This document shows, piece after piece, positions 23,608 through 32,071 of a stretch of 64,000 nucleotides of DNA (its first letter is position 1; every line of letters begins with the position of its first letter). The notes under the pieces were generated by a model. It searched no databases and was not told the origin of the DNA. It saw only the letters and a list, made by a program, of their open reading frames with translations. The DNA comes from JACMLD01 sp038229695. Its GTDB lineage: Bacteria > Bacteroidota > Bacteroidia > Chitinophagales > Chitinophagaceae. Made by a program: the position numbers and the translations under genes. Location: contig JBBROE010000003.1 of the NCBI GenBank assembly GCA_038229695.1, positions 1 to 64,000 on the forward strand, in the 5' to 3' direction.

Positions 23608-24717
23608 ATGGCTTCCACTCCCCAGAAAACCGCCGTTTTGCTGCTGGCCGATGGCACCATCCATCATGGCAGGGCCTTTGGCAGTACCGGTATCGCTACG
23701 GGTGAAATATGTTTCAACACGGGTATGACCGGCTACCAGGAAGTATTTACCGACCCCAGTTATTACGGGCAGATCCTCATCATGAACACCGCCCACATCG
23801 GCAACTACGGGGTAATGGAAATGGATGTGGAATCCGATGGCGTAAAGATAAAAGGCCTTATCGGTCGGAACCTCGAAGAACAATTCAGCCGCAAGATGGC
23901 AAAGGGTTCGCTGGACGAGTACCTGAAGCGGCAGAACATCGTTTGTATTGAAGGGGTGGACACCCGGGCGCTTGTGGAGCATGTACGCCGCGAGGGTGCC
24001 ATGAATTGCATTATCTCCTCAGCAGAAACGGATATCGACGTATTAAAGAAACAACTCGCGGCCGTTCCATCGATGGATGGACTGGAGCTGGCCAGCGCCG
24101 TTTCCACCACAGCAACCTACGAGGCGGGGGATAAAACAAGCCCGGTACGCATCGCCGTGATGGATTACGGCATTAAACGGAATATCGTTAGCTGTATGGC
24201 GGAACGCGGCGCCTTTGTAAAAGTGTTCCCGGCAAAGACAACGATGGCGGAATTGCGGGCGTTTAACCCCGACGGGTACTTTATTTCCAACGGGCCCGGC
24301 GACCCGGCGCCCATGGGTTATGCCATTGCCACCCTGAAGGAAATTTTGCAGGAAGAAAAACCGTTGTTCGGCATCTGCCTCGGCCACCAGCTGCTGGCAC
24401 TGGCCAACGACATCCCCACCTTCAAAATGCACCACGGCCACCGCGGGCTCAATCACCCGGTGAAAAACCTGCTGACCGGGAAAAGCGAGATAACGACCCA
24501 GAACCACGGCTTTGGTGTGGATCCGGAAGCGGTTAAGAATGCCCCGAATATTGAAGTGACGCATGTAAACCTGAATGACAACTCCATCGAAGGAATACGG
24601 TTAAAGGACCGGCCCGCTTTTTCGGTACAGTATCACCCCGAGGCAACCCCGGGACCCCATGACTCCCGTTACCTGTTTGATGAATTTATTGAACTTATAA
24701 AAAAACATAAGCAGTAG
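23608..24717 (+). CDS. carA: Carbamoyl-phosphate synthase small subunit
   Basis: 369 residues. N-terminal CPSase small-chain domain: VLLLADGTIHHGRAFGSTGI, ATGEICFNTGMTGYQEVFTD, PSYYGQILIMNTAHIGNYGV, LVEHVRREGAMNCIISS. C-terminal class I glutamine amidotransferase: DYGIKRNIVSCMAERGA, ISNGPGDPAPMGYA, the nucleophile Cys in FGICLGHQLLALA, and the His-Glu pair in FSVQYHPEATPGPHDS. It supplies ammonia to CarB for pyrimidine and arginine synthesis. carB is not in the window. rplQ-carA is a known order in Bacteroidota. Confidence 0.97.
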   Translation: MASTPQKTAVLLLADGTIHHGRAFGSTGIATGEICFNTGMTGYQEVFTDPSYYGQILIMNTAHIGNYGVMEMDVESDGVKIKGLIGRNLEEQFSRKMAKGSLDEYLKRQNIVCIEGVDTRALVEHVRREGAMNCIISSAETDIDVLKKQLAAVPSMDGLELASAVSTTATYEAGDKTSPVRIAVMDYGIKRNIVSCMAERGAFVKVFPAKTTMAELRAFNPDGYFISNGPGDPAPMGYAIATLKEILQEEKPLFGICLGHQLLALANDIPTFKMHHGHRGLNHPVKNLLTGKSEITTQNHGFGVDPEAVKNAPNIEVTHVNLNDNSIEGIRLKDRPAFSVQYHPEATPGPHDSRYLFDEFIELIKKHKQ

Positions 24718-24792
24718 GCTGTGGCAGGCTGCCCCGCGAAAGAATCGAACCGCCCTGGCCGGCGGTTTTTTATTTGCGGTATATTCGTACTC

Positions 24793-25221
24793 ATGAATAT
24801 CGCGATCATCAACGGTCCCAACCTGAACCTGCTCGGTAAACGCGAGCCCGGCATCTACGGTACCGAAGGCTTCGACAGCTTCCTGCTGCAATTGAAAGAG
24901 ACGTTCCCGGACACGGTATTTTCTTATTACCAGAGCAATGTGGAAGGAGAACTGATCAGTGAAATCCAGCGGGTGGGTTTTACTGCAGCTGGTATTGTAT
25001 TGAATCCGGGGGGATATACCCATACCTCGGTGGCCATCGGCGATGCCGTGGCGGCCGTACCTGCGCCGGTAGTGGAAGTCCATATTTCGAATGTCCATGC
25101 CCGTGAGGAGTTCAGGCGGCTGTCCCATGTGTCCGCAAAGGCCGCGGGCAGCATTGCCGGGCTGGGATTGAAAGGGTATGAACTGGCCGTGCGGTGGTTG
25201 ATCGACCGGCCGCAGGCCTGA
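24793..25221 (+). CDS. aroQ: 3-dehydroquinate dehydratase, type II
   Basis: 142 residues from ATG 24793 (MNIAIINGPNLNLLGKREPG). The family motifs are complete: NGPNLNLLG with catalytic Tyr in GIYG, YYQSNVEGELISEIQ, VLNPGGYTHTSVAIGDA, VEVHISNVHAREEFRRLSHV and GLGLKGYELAVRWL. It dehydrates 3-dehydroquinate in the shikimate pathway. It follows carA by 75 bp on the same strand and is convergent with the parvulin gene. Confidence 0.97.
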   Translation: MNIAIINGPNLNLLGKREPGIYGTEGFDSFLLQLKETFPDTVFSYYQSNVEGELISEIQRVGFTAAGIVLNPGGYTHTSVAIGDAVAAVPAPVVEVHISNVHAREEFRRLSHVSAKAAGSIAGLGLKGYELAVRWLIDRPQA

Positions 25222-25229
25222 TTCTTCAT

Positions 25230-25859
25230 TTAGAGGAAAATGCGCATCAGCAGGGCGAAGCCGGTATCCTGCCTCGAATCTGAGGTTTTTTTGACAATAT
25301 GAACGCCGCGGCGTGTCCACACCTTAAAAATTTCTCCTTTCTTTCTTTTAGCCAGTTCCCTGTCGATGAGGGGGATAATTGTTCCTTTGGCAATCCAGCC
25401 CAGGTCGCCGCGGGTGGCGCCTTCGCCGCCCATGCTATAGGTTTGCGCCAGGTCTTCAAAACTGGCGCTGTTATTCCTGAGCCTGAGGAGGATGCTGTTG
25501 GCCACGGAATCAGCTATGCGTCGGCTGAATACACTGGTATCGATAAAAATCTGGCTGACGCGGGTGAATGTATTTGGCAGTCGGGCGAGGACCTCGACCA
25601 GTACCTTTCCTTCGTAAGGACCGTAAACTTTTTTCAGCGTGGCGGAGTATGCGAGGCTGTCGGCCAGCCCCGAAAAATGCGTGCTGTTGGTGATGGTCAC
25701 CGTATCGATCTTGTATTTTTTCTTCAGCGTTTCGCGGACATAGGCTACCGGGTTGGCGGCGTGTTCGATATTCGTTTTAATCTGCGCTACGGGCAGGGGC
25801 TGGCCCAGGCAATCGGCGGAAGCAATCAGCAGCAGGCAGGCGAACACAGTATTTTTCAT
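25230..25859 (-). CDS. Exported PpiC-type (parvulin) peptidyl-prolyl isomerase
   Basis: 209 residues. Signal peptide MKNTVFACLLLIASADCLGQ. A helical N-terminal part (residues about 25-100) is followed by a parvulin domain: RVSQIFIDTS, SFEDLAQTYSMGGEGATRGD, LGWIAKGTIIPLIDRELAKR, GEIFKVWTRRGVHIVKKTSD. Periplasmic parvulins assist folding of outer-membrane and exported proteins. It is shorter than SurA and has a single domain. Next upstream on the same strand is an outer-membrane protein gene 112 bp away. Confidence 0.85.
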   Translation of the reverse strand: MKNTVFACLLLIASADCLGQPLPVAQIKTNIEHAANPVAYVRETLKKKYKIDTVTITNSTHFSGLADSLAYSATLKKVYGPYEGKVLVEVLARLPNTFTRVSQIFIDTSVFSRRIADSVANSILLRLRNNSASFEDLAQTYSMGGEGATRGDLGWIAKGTIIPLIDRELAKRKKGEIFKVWTRRGVHIVKKTSDSRQDTGFALLMRIFL

Positions 25860-25971
25860 GAGTGGTCCTTACAGTTGGTTTCGGGCTGCAAACATTCAAC
25901 ATTTAACGGGGAAAAACAAATCGATCTGCGGCCGGCAACCCGGGCGCATCAGCCAGCGCGAAAACCGAGGG

Positions 25972-27240
25972 TTAAAAATAGCGCGGGCCTGTTGTATTCC
26001 AGAGGTCGCGGTAGCTGACCGTAAGGATAAAATTCACGTAGTTTTCTTTGATGAGGTTGGACTGTGTAGTGCCACGCTGCCCGATATCGATGCCCAGGCT
26101 GACCCCCAGTTTAGGGTTGCGCTTGCTGTTGACGCCATAACCAAGGGTAAGCCCAACTTGCTTCAACTGCTGGCCATTCACCTGCAGGTAAGAGTTGCCA
26201 TAGTAGACACCAGCCTGCAGGTAACTTTTTTCGTATAGCGTGTTGAAGTAATTGACTTTGTTGGATGCCTCGAAGCCAACTGAAACACGGTTGCTGTTGC
26301 GGAGGGCATAGTTGCCACCGAAATAATTGGTAGCCGTCCATCCCGCATATTTATAATCCGCGTTAAGGGTATATTTTTTGTTTTTGGTGAGGCTGAAACC
26401 AAAGCCCGAGGCGTTCGGTAATTTAAAATCACTGTTATTAGCAAGGCTCGCGGTGTTGGAGATCTGCGAGCTGTTGTCGGTAACCGTAACGGACCCGTCA
26501 GTCTTTAACTTCTGGGTCGGGTTGTACGTGCCGCCGAGACTGAAGTCCCATTTCTTGTTCAGTGCGGTATAAAACTGGCCCCCGAAGAGAAAATTGAAAT
26601 TTTTATAGAAGATCTGCCTGGTGGTGGTGAGCGTGGTGGACAGGCCTTCTGTGGTAAGATTCTCGGTCTGGGTGAGTGAACCGAACAGGTAAGCCGCTTT
26701 AACGCCTACAGAAAAATGTTTGAAGGGTTGGAAAGCATTGCTCCAGTACACCTGGTTTACCCCGCCGCTTCCGTCGTACGTTACAGGGACACTGGAGTTG
26801 GTGCCCTGGATATTCTTAACAGAGCTAAAAAGGTAATTGGACGTGCTGTAAGGCATCAGCCCGGCACTGGAACCCCACCAGTTGGTGATTTTTGTACCGA
26901 GCGACAGCCGCTTGATGGCAAAGTCTTTTCCGCTGGCGGAAGTGCCGGTCAGTGGTGTACCCGAGTAGTTGATGAATTGTCCCCTTGCCGCCAGTTCAAA
27001 GGAGAAGAACTGCTTCTGTAACGCGGTATAGGAAGCGGGGTTATTATTGATAAGAAAACGATCGCTGCGGTAAGCCTGGCCGCTGTTGGCCATCCCTCCG
27101 GTGCGGTTGTAAAAGTCAGTTTCTATGTCACCGATCCCGAGTATGGAATACGGAGAGTTGGTGGACTGGCTGAACAGTGTGGCAGACGACAGCAGGCAGG
27201 CCAAGAAGATAAGACCGAACGCGGTTTTCATGTATCCCAT
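25972..27240 (-). CDS. Outer-membrane beta-barrel protein, paired with DUF4270
   Basis: 422 residues. Signal peptide MKTAFGLIFLACLLSSATLFSQ preceded by MGY. The mature protein has the NSPYSILGIGD opening seen in a group of FadL/OmpP1-like Bacteroidota outer-membrane proteins, then many amphipathic strands (FSVGVKAAYLFGSL, WDFSLGGTYNP, SYLQAGVYYGNSYLQV, VGLTLGYGVN) and ends VNFILTVSYRDLWNT. Start: ATG 27240 overlaps the stop of the DUF4270 gene as TAATG, which suggests translational coupling; ATG 27231 is the alternative. Ligand or function unknown. Confidence 0.78.
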   Translation of the reverse strand: MGYMKTAFGLIFLACLLSSATLFSQSTNSPYSILGIGDIETDFYNRTGGMANSGQAYRSDRFLINNNPASYTALQKQFFSFELAARGQFINYSGTPLTGTSASGKDFAIKRLSLGTKITNWWGSSAGLMPYSTSNYLFSSVKNIQGTNSSVPVTYDGSGGVNQVYWSNAFQPFKHFSVGVKAAYLFGSLTQTENLTTEGLSTTLTTTRQIFYKNFNFLFGGQFYTALNKKWDFSLGGTYNPTQKLKTDGSVTVTDNSSQISNTASLANNSDFKLPNASGFGFSLTKNKKYTLNADYKYAGWTATNYFGGNYALRNSNRVSVGFEASNKVNYFNTLYEKSYLQAGVYYGNSYLQVNGQQLKQVGLTLGYGVNSKRNPKLGVSLGIDIGQRGTTQSNLIKENYVNFILTVSYRDLWNTTGPRYF

Positions 27241-28571
27241 TATTTATTCACTGAAATGTAATATACGTTCAGCTGTAATTTATTTTTTGCATTGTAAGCA
27301 TCCCCGATAACCAGCCTGTTCGGTTTGGAAAAACGGGAATCTGCCGGGGGGAAGAGCAACAGCCCGTCTTTGTTGATGGCGGAATTGGTGATCTCCTGGC
27401 TAAGGTAACCGGTTACATCATAGGAATAGGTGGTGTTGATGCCATAGATATAGTCGATGCTCAGGTTACCCGTTTCCGCGAAGGAATTGCCTGCAGTGGC
27501 CGACGAAAGTGAGGGCCCCGGTTCATTGCTTCCATCTGTCTGGGCAGCATAAAGGATCGACGGGAGGGGGTAGGTACCGCTGTAGCTATTGGCGATCGGC
27601 TTCACCACCAGGTCGGCCCTGATGATTTTTATAAAATCTGATCTTTCGAGCAGTTTGCGTATACTGGGAAAGCTGATTTTAAGGTACAATCCTGACAGTG
27701 TTTGCAGGTATCCCCGGTTACCCGCAGCGGTCGACAACAATTCGTTATTGACGCTATTCAGGGCGGTAAGCGGCGTGCCGGAACGGTCGGTATTCACCTG
27801 GTTAAACTGGAGCGGTTTATTATATAGCGTGAAATCGAAATACTTGTTCTGCGGCCCCACATCTGTCTGGTGATAATACAGCCGGATAACTGCGCTGTCT
27901 TTGAAACCAAAAATATTATTGCCGGTCGTGGAAGATATATTGAGGCCTTTAAAATAATCCGTGAAGAGATTTTTGTCGGTCAGCAGGGTCGACTTGGTTT
28001 TGATAAGGTTGTACAGCTCCATGCCCTTGGTGTCGGACAGCCTGATATTGGCGCTGTCGCCCGTCAGCGGACGCAATATAAAGCTTTTCGTGCCCAGGGA
28101 AGAGGAGCTCACCGGCCAGGAATCGATATTGTAAAAGGCCACCTGGTTTTCGGCGAATTTTATTTCCGACTGCAGCTGCCTGGCGGTAAGGGTGATGGGC
28201 AGGGTGGTGTCTCCATAAAAAGTACCATTGCACTTCATCAGTAAAACCAAAGAATCATACTGGGCATTATTAAGCAAATCCGTAAGGGTGGGCGGGCCCA
28301 GCTGGAGATAGGAGGTAGTGGTCGTCTTCCCGAAATACGGATCGGAATAACTCCCAGCAAGGATGGTCCCGCTCTGGGACGTAGGCACGGAATCCTTGTA
28401 AATTGTTGACACAACGGGCGCTATGGAATCCACCAGGATGATGTTGGTAATGCCGTTGTCTATATACTGCTGGCCATACTGGATAGCGGTTTTCTGGCAG
28501 CCGGTACAAAATATAAAGAGGGAAAAAATTAAAGCAGAAAGAAAAGAAAAGGTACCGGGAAATGTCCGCAT
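27240..28571 (-). CDS. DUF4270 family lipoprotein
   Basis: 443 residues from ATG 28571. Lipoprotein signal with LFIFCTGC, Cys near residue 25. The mature part shows the DUF4270 pattern: early VSTIYKDSVPTSQSG, LAGSYSDPYFGKTTTTSYLQ, then beta-rich sequence with YDSLVLLMKCNGTFYGDTTL, TLSGLYLKISFPSI, IIRADLVVKPI and the closing NRLVIGDAYNAKNKLQLNVY. Function of the family is not established; it is a surface or periplasm-facing lipoprotein by its signal. It overlaps the outer-membrane protein gene by one base, so the two products may form a complex. Confidence 0.88.
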   Translation of the reverse strand: MRTFPGTFSFLSALIFSLFIFCTGCQKTAIQYGQQYIDNGITNIILVDSIAPVVSTIYKDSVPTSQSGTILAGSYSDPYFGKTTTTSYLQLGPPTLTDLLNNAQYDSLVLLMKCNGTFYGDTTLPITLTARQLQSEIKFAENQVAFYNIDSWPVSSSSLGTKSFILRPLTGDSANIRLSDTKGMELYNLIKTKSTLLTDKNLFTDYFKGLNISSTTGNNIFGFKDSAVIRLYYHQTDVGPQNKYFDFTLYNKPLQFNQVNTDRSGTPLTALNSVNNELLSTAAGNRGYLQTLSGLYLKISFPSIRKLLERSDFIKIIRADLVVKPIANSYSGTYPLPSILYAAQTDGSNEPGPSLSSATAGNSFAETGNLSIDYIYGINTTYSYDVTGYLSQEITNSAINKDGLLLFPPADSRFSKPNRLVIGDAYNAKNKLQLNVYYISVNK

Positions 28572-28732
28572 CACAAAAATTTGAGCAATGTTCGCTAATG
28601 AAGTGTTACGATTTTGTTAGTAACGACCAAAGATAGTTTTAACCCGCTAAAGGAGGGTATTTTATAGACCAGTATTTTCCTTTCAATTTGTTAACAATTT
28701 CTTTCACGAAATTTAAAAGTCCCATTTGTCTA

Positions 28733-28740
28733 TATATTTG
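28733..28740 (+). promoter_or_regulatory. -7 element upstream of the kelch lipoprotein
   Basis: TATATTTG matches TAnnTTTG. The surrounding 150 bp are AT-rich. It would give a leader of about 115 nt to the ATG at 28860. Confidence 0.45.
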
Positions 28741-28859
28741 CACTCCTTGTCCGGGATTTGACAGCAGTTTTACATTTTAACGATTCATGCAAGTACTGGA
28801 CATGTTGTTTTCACACAAATACAGATACTTTTACCGCCAATAAAACAAAAATAACATTT

Positions 28860-29876
28860 ATGATGCGTGCATTTTCTTATGTTCTGCTGTTGGGAAGTTC
28901 TTTTCTAATGCTGTATGCGTGTACTAAAAATACTACGTCCAATTCTGACCTGGTCGGAAACTGGGTACGCCGTTCGGATTTTGACGGGGTAGCAAGGAGT
29001 GAAGCGGTTTCATTTACCGTGGGTGATACGGCGTATATTGGAACGGGTTACGACGGAACGGTACGGTTGAACGATCTCTGGAAGTATGATGTGATAAATA
29101 ATTACTGGATACAACGCGCTAGTCTTCCCGGAGATGCCCGCAATTCGGCTGTTGCCTTCAGCACTACCGCCAAAGGATATATCACGACCGGTTATAACGG
29201 CCTGGTCAAATTAAAAGATACCTGGGAGTTCACACCTGCCACCAATACCTGGGCTAAAAAAGCTGATTTCGGCGGAACAGCCCGCATTGACGCCGTGGCC
29301 TTCAGCATCAGTGATAAAGGATATGTAACCACCGGCAATGATGGAAATGATGTGAAAGATTTCTGGATGTACGATCCTGCTGCGGATAGCTGGACCCAGA
29401 AAGTGAGCCTTGGTGGTTCAAAACGAGAAGGGGCAGTAGCATTCGTGTATAAAAACCTGGGATACGTGGTTACGGGTATCAACAACGGTTCTCCCGTTAA
29501 CGATTTCTGGATGTACGATCCGACTGCTGACAAGTGGACAGAAAAGCGTTTCATTACCAACGTAACCACGGAAACCTATGATGACGCGTATGGTACCAAC
29601 CTCATCACAAGAAGCAATGCCTCAGCCTTTGTAATGGGTGCCAAAGCCTATCTATGCACCGGGGAAAATGGCAGCATCCTCAAAACCGTTTGGGAGTACG
29701 ATTTTGCCGGCGATACCTGGTTACAGAAAACTCCATGGGAGGGGCTCGAAAGAACCGGCGCCGTAGGGTTTTCAGTAAAAGACCGGGGTTTCATCGTTAC
29801 CGGCCGTAACAGCACCTACCGGTTTGACGATATGCGTGAGTTCCTGCCCACTGCTGTCTACAATGCAAACGACTAA
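28860..29876 (+). CDS. Kelch-repeat lipoprotein
   Basis: 338 residues from ATG 28860. Lipoprotein signal MMRAFSYVLLLGSSFLMLYA then Cys. Five to six kelch-like blades follow, each with a GY-x-x-TG turn and a D-x-W-x-Y-x-P-x-x-x-x-W strand: YIGTGYDGTVRLNDLWKYD, YITTGYNGLVKLKDTWEFTP, YVTTGNDGNDVKDFWMYDP, YVVTGINNGSPVNDFWMYDP. It would fold as a beta-propeller on the cell surface or periplasmic face. No galactose-oxidase copper ligands are evident. It overlaps the DUF4907 gene by 14 bp, a pairing I know from other Bacteroidota. Confidence 0.85.
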   Translation: MMRAFSYVLLLGSSFLMLYACTKNTTSNSDLVGNWVRRSDFDGVARSEAVSFTVGDTAYIGTGYDGTVRLNDLWKYDVINNYWIQRASLPGDARNSAVAFSTTAKGYITTGYNGLVKLKDTWEFTPATNTWAKKADFGGTARIDAVAFSISDKGYVTTGNDGNDVKDFWMYDPAADSWTQKVSLGGSKREGAVAFVYKNLGYVVTGINNGSPVNDFWMYDPTADKWTEKRFITNVTTETYDDAYGTNLITRSNASAFVMGAKAYLCTGENGSILKTVWEYDFAGDTWLQKTPWEGLERTGAVGFSVKDRGFIVTGRNSTYRFDDMREFLPTAVYNAND

Positions 29877-30210
29877 TACCACGACAGGATTTATAATGGC
29901 CGGGGCAGTAATCATCGCAACCCTTGCGATAATTACGCTTACCAGGCCTGCGCCAGAAGCCACGGGGAAAGATATGCTTCCCGTGGCTTTACGGCTTTTG
30001 CCCATTGACAGCGGATGGGGTTACGAAATACTGGTTGACCAAAAGATCTTTATTCACCAGGATTGTATCCCGGCCGTAGATTCTTTCCGTACGTTTAGCA
30101 GTAAGGCTGACGCGCAACGCATAGGGGAGATGGTGATGGAAAAAATAAAATCAGGTCAAAAGCCGGCTGTCACCCGCGAGGAAATTAGGGATAGCCATAT
30201 CGCCTATTAA
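29863..30210 (+). CDS. DUF4907 family membrane-anchored protein
   Basis: 115 residues from ATG 29863 (MQTTNTTTGFIMAGAVIIAT); ATG 29896 is possible. One N-terminal membrane segment (AGAVIIATLAIITL). The rest matches DUF4907: WGYEILVDQKIFIHQDCIPA, then FSSKADAQRIGEMVMEKIKS and a short tail VTREEIRD. Function unknown. The start overlaps the end of the kelch lipoprotein gene, so the two are translationally linked and may act together at the envelope. Confidence 0.8.
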   Translation: MQTTNTTTGFIMAGAVIIATLAIITLTRPAPEATGKDMLPVALRLLPIDSGWGYEILVDQKIFIHQDCIPAVDSFRTFSSKADAQRIGEMVMEKIKSGQKPAVTREEIRDSHIAY

Positions 30211-30231
30211 CTGTAGTTTGGGGGCGACCCC

Positions 30232-30936
30232 TTAGCTGTTTCTCTTCACGATCTCCATTAAATGACTGCGAAAACTGTTGCCGATGGGCACGATGCGGTC
30301 GCCGATCTCCACTTCTTTCTTGGTGATGCTCTCCACGTGCTGCAAAGACACGATGTAAGAACGATGAATCCGTACAAAACGGTTGGCCGGTAACCGCTCC
30401 GCGAAAGTCTTCAGGTTCTGCAGGGTGATAATGGGTTTCGTCTTCCTGGCGGTATATACCTGCGTGTAGTCTTTGAGGCCCTCGCAAAAGATAATGTCGT
30501 CAAAATTTACTTTGATGATGCGGTATTCAGACTTGATGAAGAAAAAATGCTCATCGCGTAATTTAGTCGTTTTCCTTCCAGCCAATAAATGCAGCATGGC
30601 CTTTTGCACAGCTTCCAGGAAATGGAGGTAGTTGAGACTGTCGCCTGTTACCAGCGGGTTGTACCCGGGTTGTGGCGGCGGGTGCTTGTCACGCGGCGGT
30701 GCCAGCCAGATGATAGCCAGTGGCTTCTCCCGTTCCGTCCACTCATGCTTTACCTGGGCCGCCCACTTGATGTTCAGAAAAAGAATATCGGCTCCCCCGG
30801 CATCGGTGTGCAACAGCGTTTCTTTGAGGGAACCGGTAACGGCTTCCAGGGTAAGCGGCTGGCTCTTTTCAATGAATGCCTTCAGTTGCCGGGTGGTCTC
30901 CGGACTGTCTTTGAGCAAAATACATTTCAGGGTCAT
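30232..30936 (-). CDS. LytTR-family DNA-binding regulator with degenerate receiver domain
   Basis: 234 residues from ATG 30936 (MTLKCILLKDSPETTRQLKA). The first 110 residues have the length and strand pattern of a response-regulator receiver, but the phosphoacceptor position reads ILFLNIKW (Asn55 in place of Asp) and the N-terminal acidic pair is reduced to one Asp. The C-terminal LytTR domain is complete: HFFFIKSEYRIIKVNFDDII, FCEGLKDYTQVYTARKTKPI, TLQNLKTFAERLPANRFVRI, HRSYIVSLQHVESI and GDRIVPIGNSFRSHL. It probably binds DNA without phosphorylation control. No histidine kinase is adjacent. The frame runs 56 codons further upstream, but that part has no domain. Confidence 0.82.
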   Translation of the reverse strand: MTLKCILLKDSPETTRQLKAFIEKSQPLTLEAVTGSLKETLLHTDAGGADILFLNIKWAAQVKHEWTEREKPLAIIWLAPPRDKHPPPQPGYNPLVTGDSLNYLHFLEAVQKAMLHLLAGRKTTKLRDEHFFFIKSEYRIIKVNFDDIIFCEGLKDYTQVYTARKTKPIITLQNLKTFAERLPANRFVRIHRSYIVSLQHVESITKKEVEIGDRIVPIGNSFRSHLMEIVKRNS

Positions 30937-31107
30937 GGTGGAATGGATGAAGCAGGCCTGCCGCGGCCGCATTTGCAATATAACAGCTATTCGGCGTAAA
31001 AGGGACATTTCACCCAGGCGCCTCTGACGGATATCCCGAGGTATGGGCTGCCGCCTGGTTGCGGTGAACTTTAACAGGAAAAGCACCGTAAACAGCGCCT
31101 GCATTTT

Positions 31108-31115
31108 TACTTTTG
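31108..31115 (+). promoter_or_regulatory. -7 element upstream of the MORN-like protein
   Basis: TACTTTTG matches TAnnTTTG and lies 77 bp before ATG 31192. No matching -33 element is clear. Confidence 0.3.
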
Positions 31116-31191
31116 TAAAGTATCGCCCGGGATACTACGATCGGCAATGAAAACTGCCCGGCAGCGTTTATTCATGATAAAACCAGTCACT

Positions 31192-31860
31192 ATGCGCATC
31201 CTCTTCTGCTTTACCCTTTTCCTGAGCGTGGCAGCAACAGCACAGCTTAAATCGTATAAGATTGGGGTAAATGGGGATACCCTGAACCGGGTAGAGCAGG
31301 ATGGAAAAAAACAAGGAAAATGGGTAGTCCGCTATGATGAAGTGCGCGGTGAGCCGGGCTTTGAAGAAGAGGGTGTTTTCCTGAACGACAGGAAGGAAGG
31401 CACCTGGCGTAAATTCACGCTGATGGGTGACCAGTTCGCCGTTGAAAACTACCGGTGGGGCTACAAAGACGGCAAATCCCAGTACTTTAATATAAATGGC
31501 GACCTGCTGAAGGAAGAAAGCTGGCGGGCCTTCAATCCCGATAAGGTGTATGATACAATCGACGTGGAGGATGTGATGAAACCCGATCATTACAATAAAG
31601 TAGTGATCAAAAACGAAGGATCATCGCTGAAACATGGCACCTGGAATTATTATGATCCTTCCTCCGGCTTCATCACGAAAACAGAGTTTTGGCGCTTGGG
31701 CAAACTGGAACAGGGCGATAAAAAAGCCAGCGTGGCAACAAAGAAGCTGGCGACAGACAGCAGTTCCGCAGCAAAAGCAAAACCGAAGGAAGTGATGGAT
31801 TTTGAAAAGAAGAATGCCGGAAAAAAGAAAATTAAATACCGGGACGGCAGCACACAATAG
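31192..31860 (+). CDS. Exported MORN/YwqK-like repeat protein
   Basis: 222 residues from ATG 31192. Signal peptide MRILFCFTLFLSVAATAQ. Repeats of the MORN-variant kind follow: KKQGKWVVRYDEVRGEPGFE, DRKEGTWRKFTLMGDQFAVE, YKDGKSQYFNINGDLLKEES and LKHGTWNYYDPSSGFITKTE. The C-terminal 50 residues are Lys/Ala/Ser-rich and probably disordered. Such repeats occur in many periplasmic or surface Bacteroidota proteins of unknown role; the label antitoxin sometimes given to YwqK proteins has no support here. A terminator follows directly. Confidence 0.78.
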   Translation: MRILFCFTLFLSVAATAQLKSYKIGVNGDTLNRVEQDGKKQGKWVVRYDEVRGEPGFEEEGVFLNDRKEGTWRKFTLMGDQFAVENYRWGYKDGKSQYFNINGDLLKEESWRAFNPDKVYDTIDVEDVMKPDHYNKVVIKNEGSSLKHGTWNYYDPSSGFITKTEFWRLGKLEQGDKKASVATKKLATDSSSAAKAKPKEVMDFEKKNAGKKKIKYRDGSTQ

Positions 31861-31878
31861 CACGCCGGTAATTGTATC

Positions 31879-31905
31879 ACCATCCCTTCCCGGATGGTTT
31901 TTTTC
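31879..31905 (+). terminator. Terminator after the MORN-like gene
   Basis: ACCATCC (31879-31885) pairs with GGATGGT (31892-31898) around a 6-nt loop, followed by TTTTTTTC, 18 bp past the stop codon. Confidence 0.85.
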
Positions 31906-32071
31906 TACCCGTTTTTTATGGTACGACATCGATTAGGAATCAGGAATCGGTTACCGGAAATAAATATGGTCGTTTTCAAAAATGGAATGAAAAACGTTAT
32001 AGCTTTAGCAGGGTAAGGTACAGTCGCCTGAAATAACCCAAAGACCGCCTTACATTAACCCTCCTGCTTAT

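Noticed and set aside
25299..26018. 239-codon plus-strand frame
   Set aside because: Antisense to the parvulin gene; no family features.
31192..31860. Toxin-antitoxin component (YwqK label)
   Set aside because: The protein has a signal peptide and MORN-like repeats and no toxin partner; the antitoxin label rests only on a family name.
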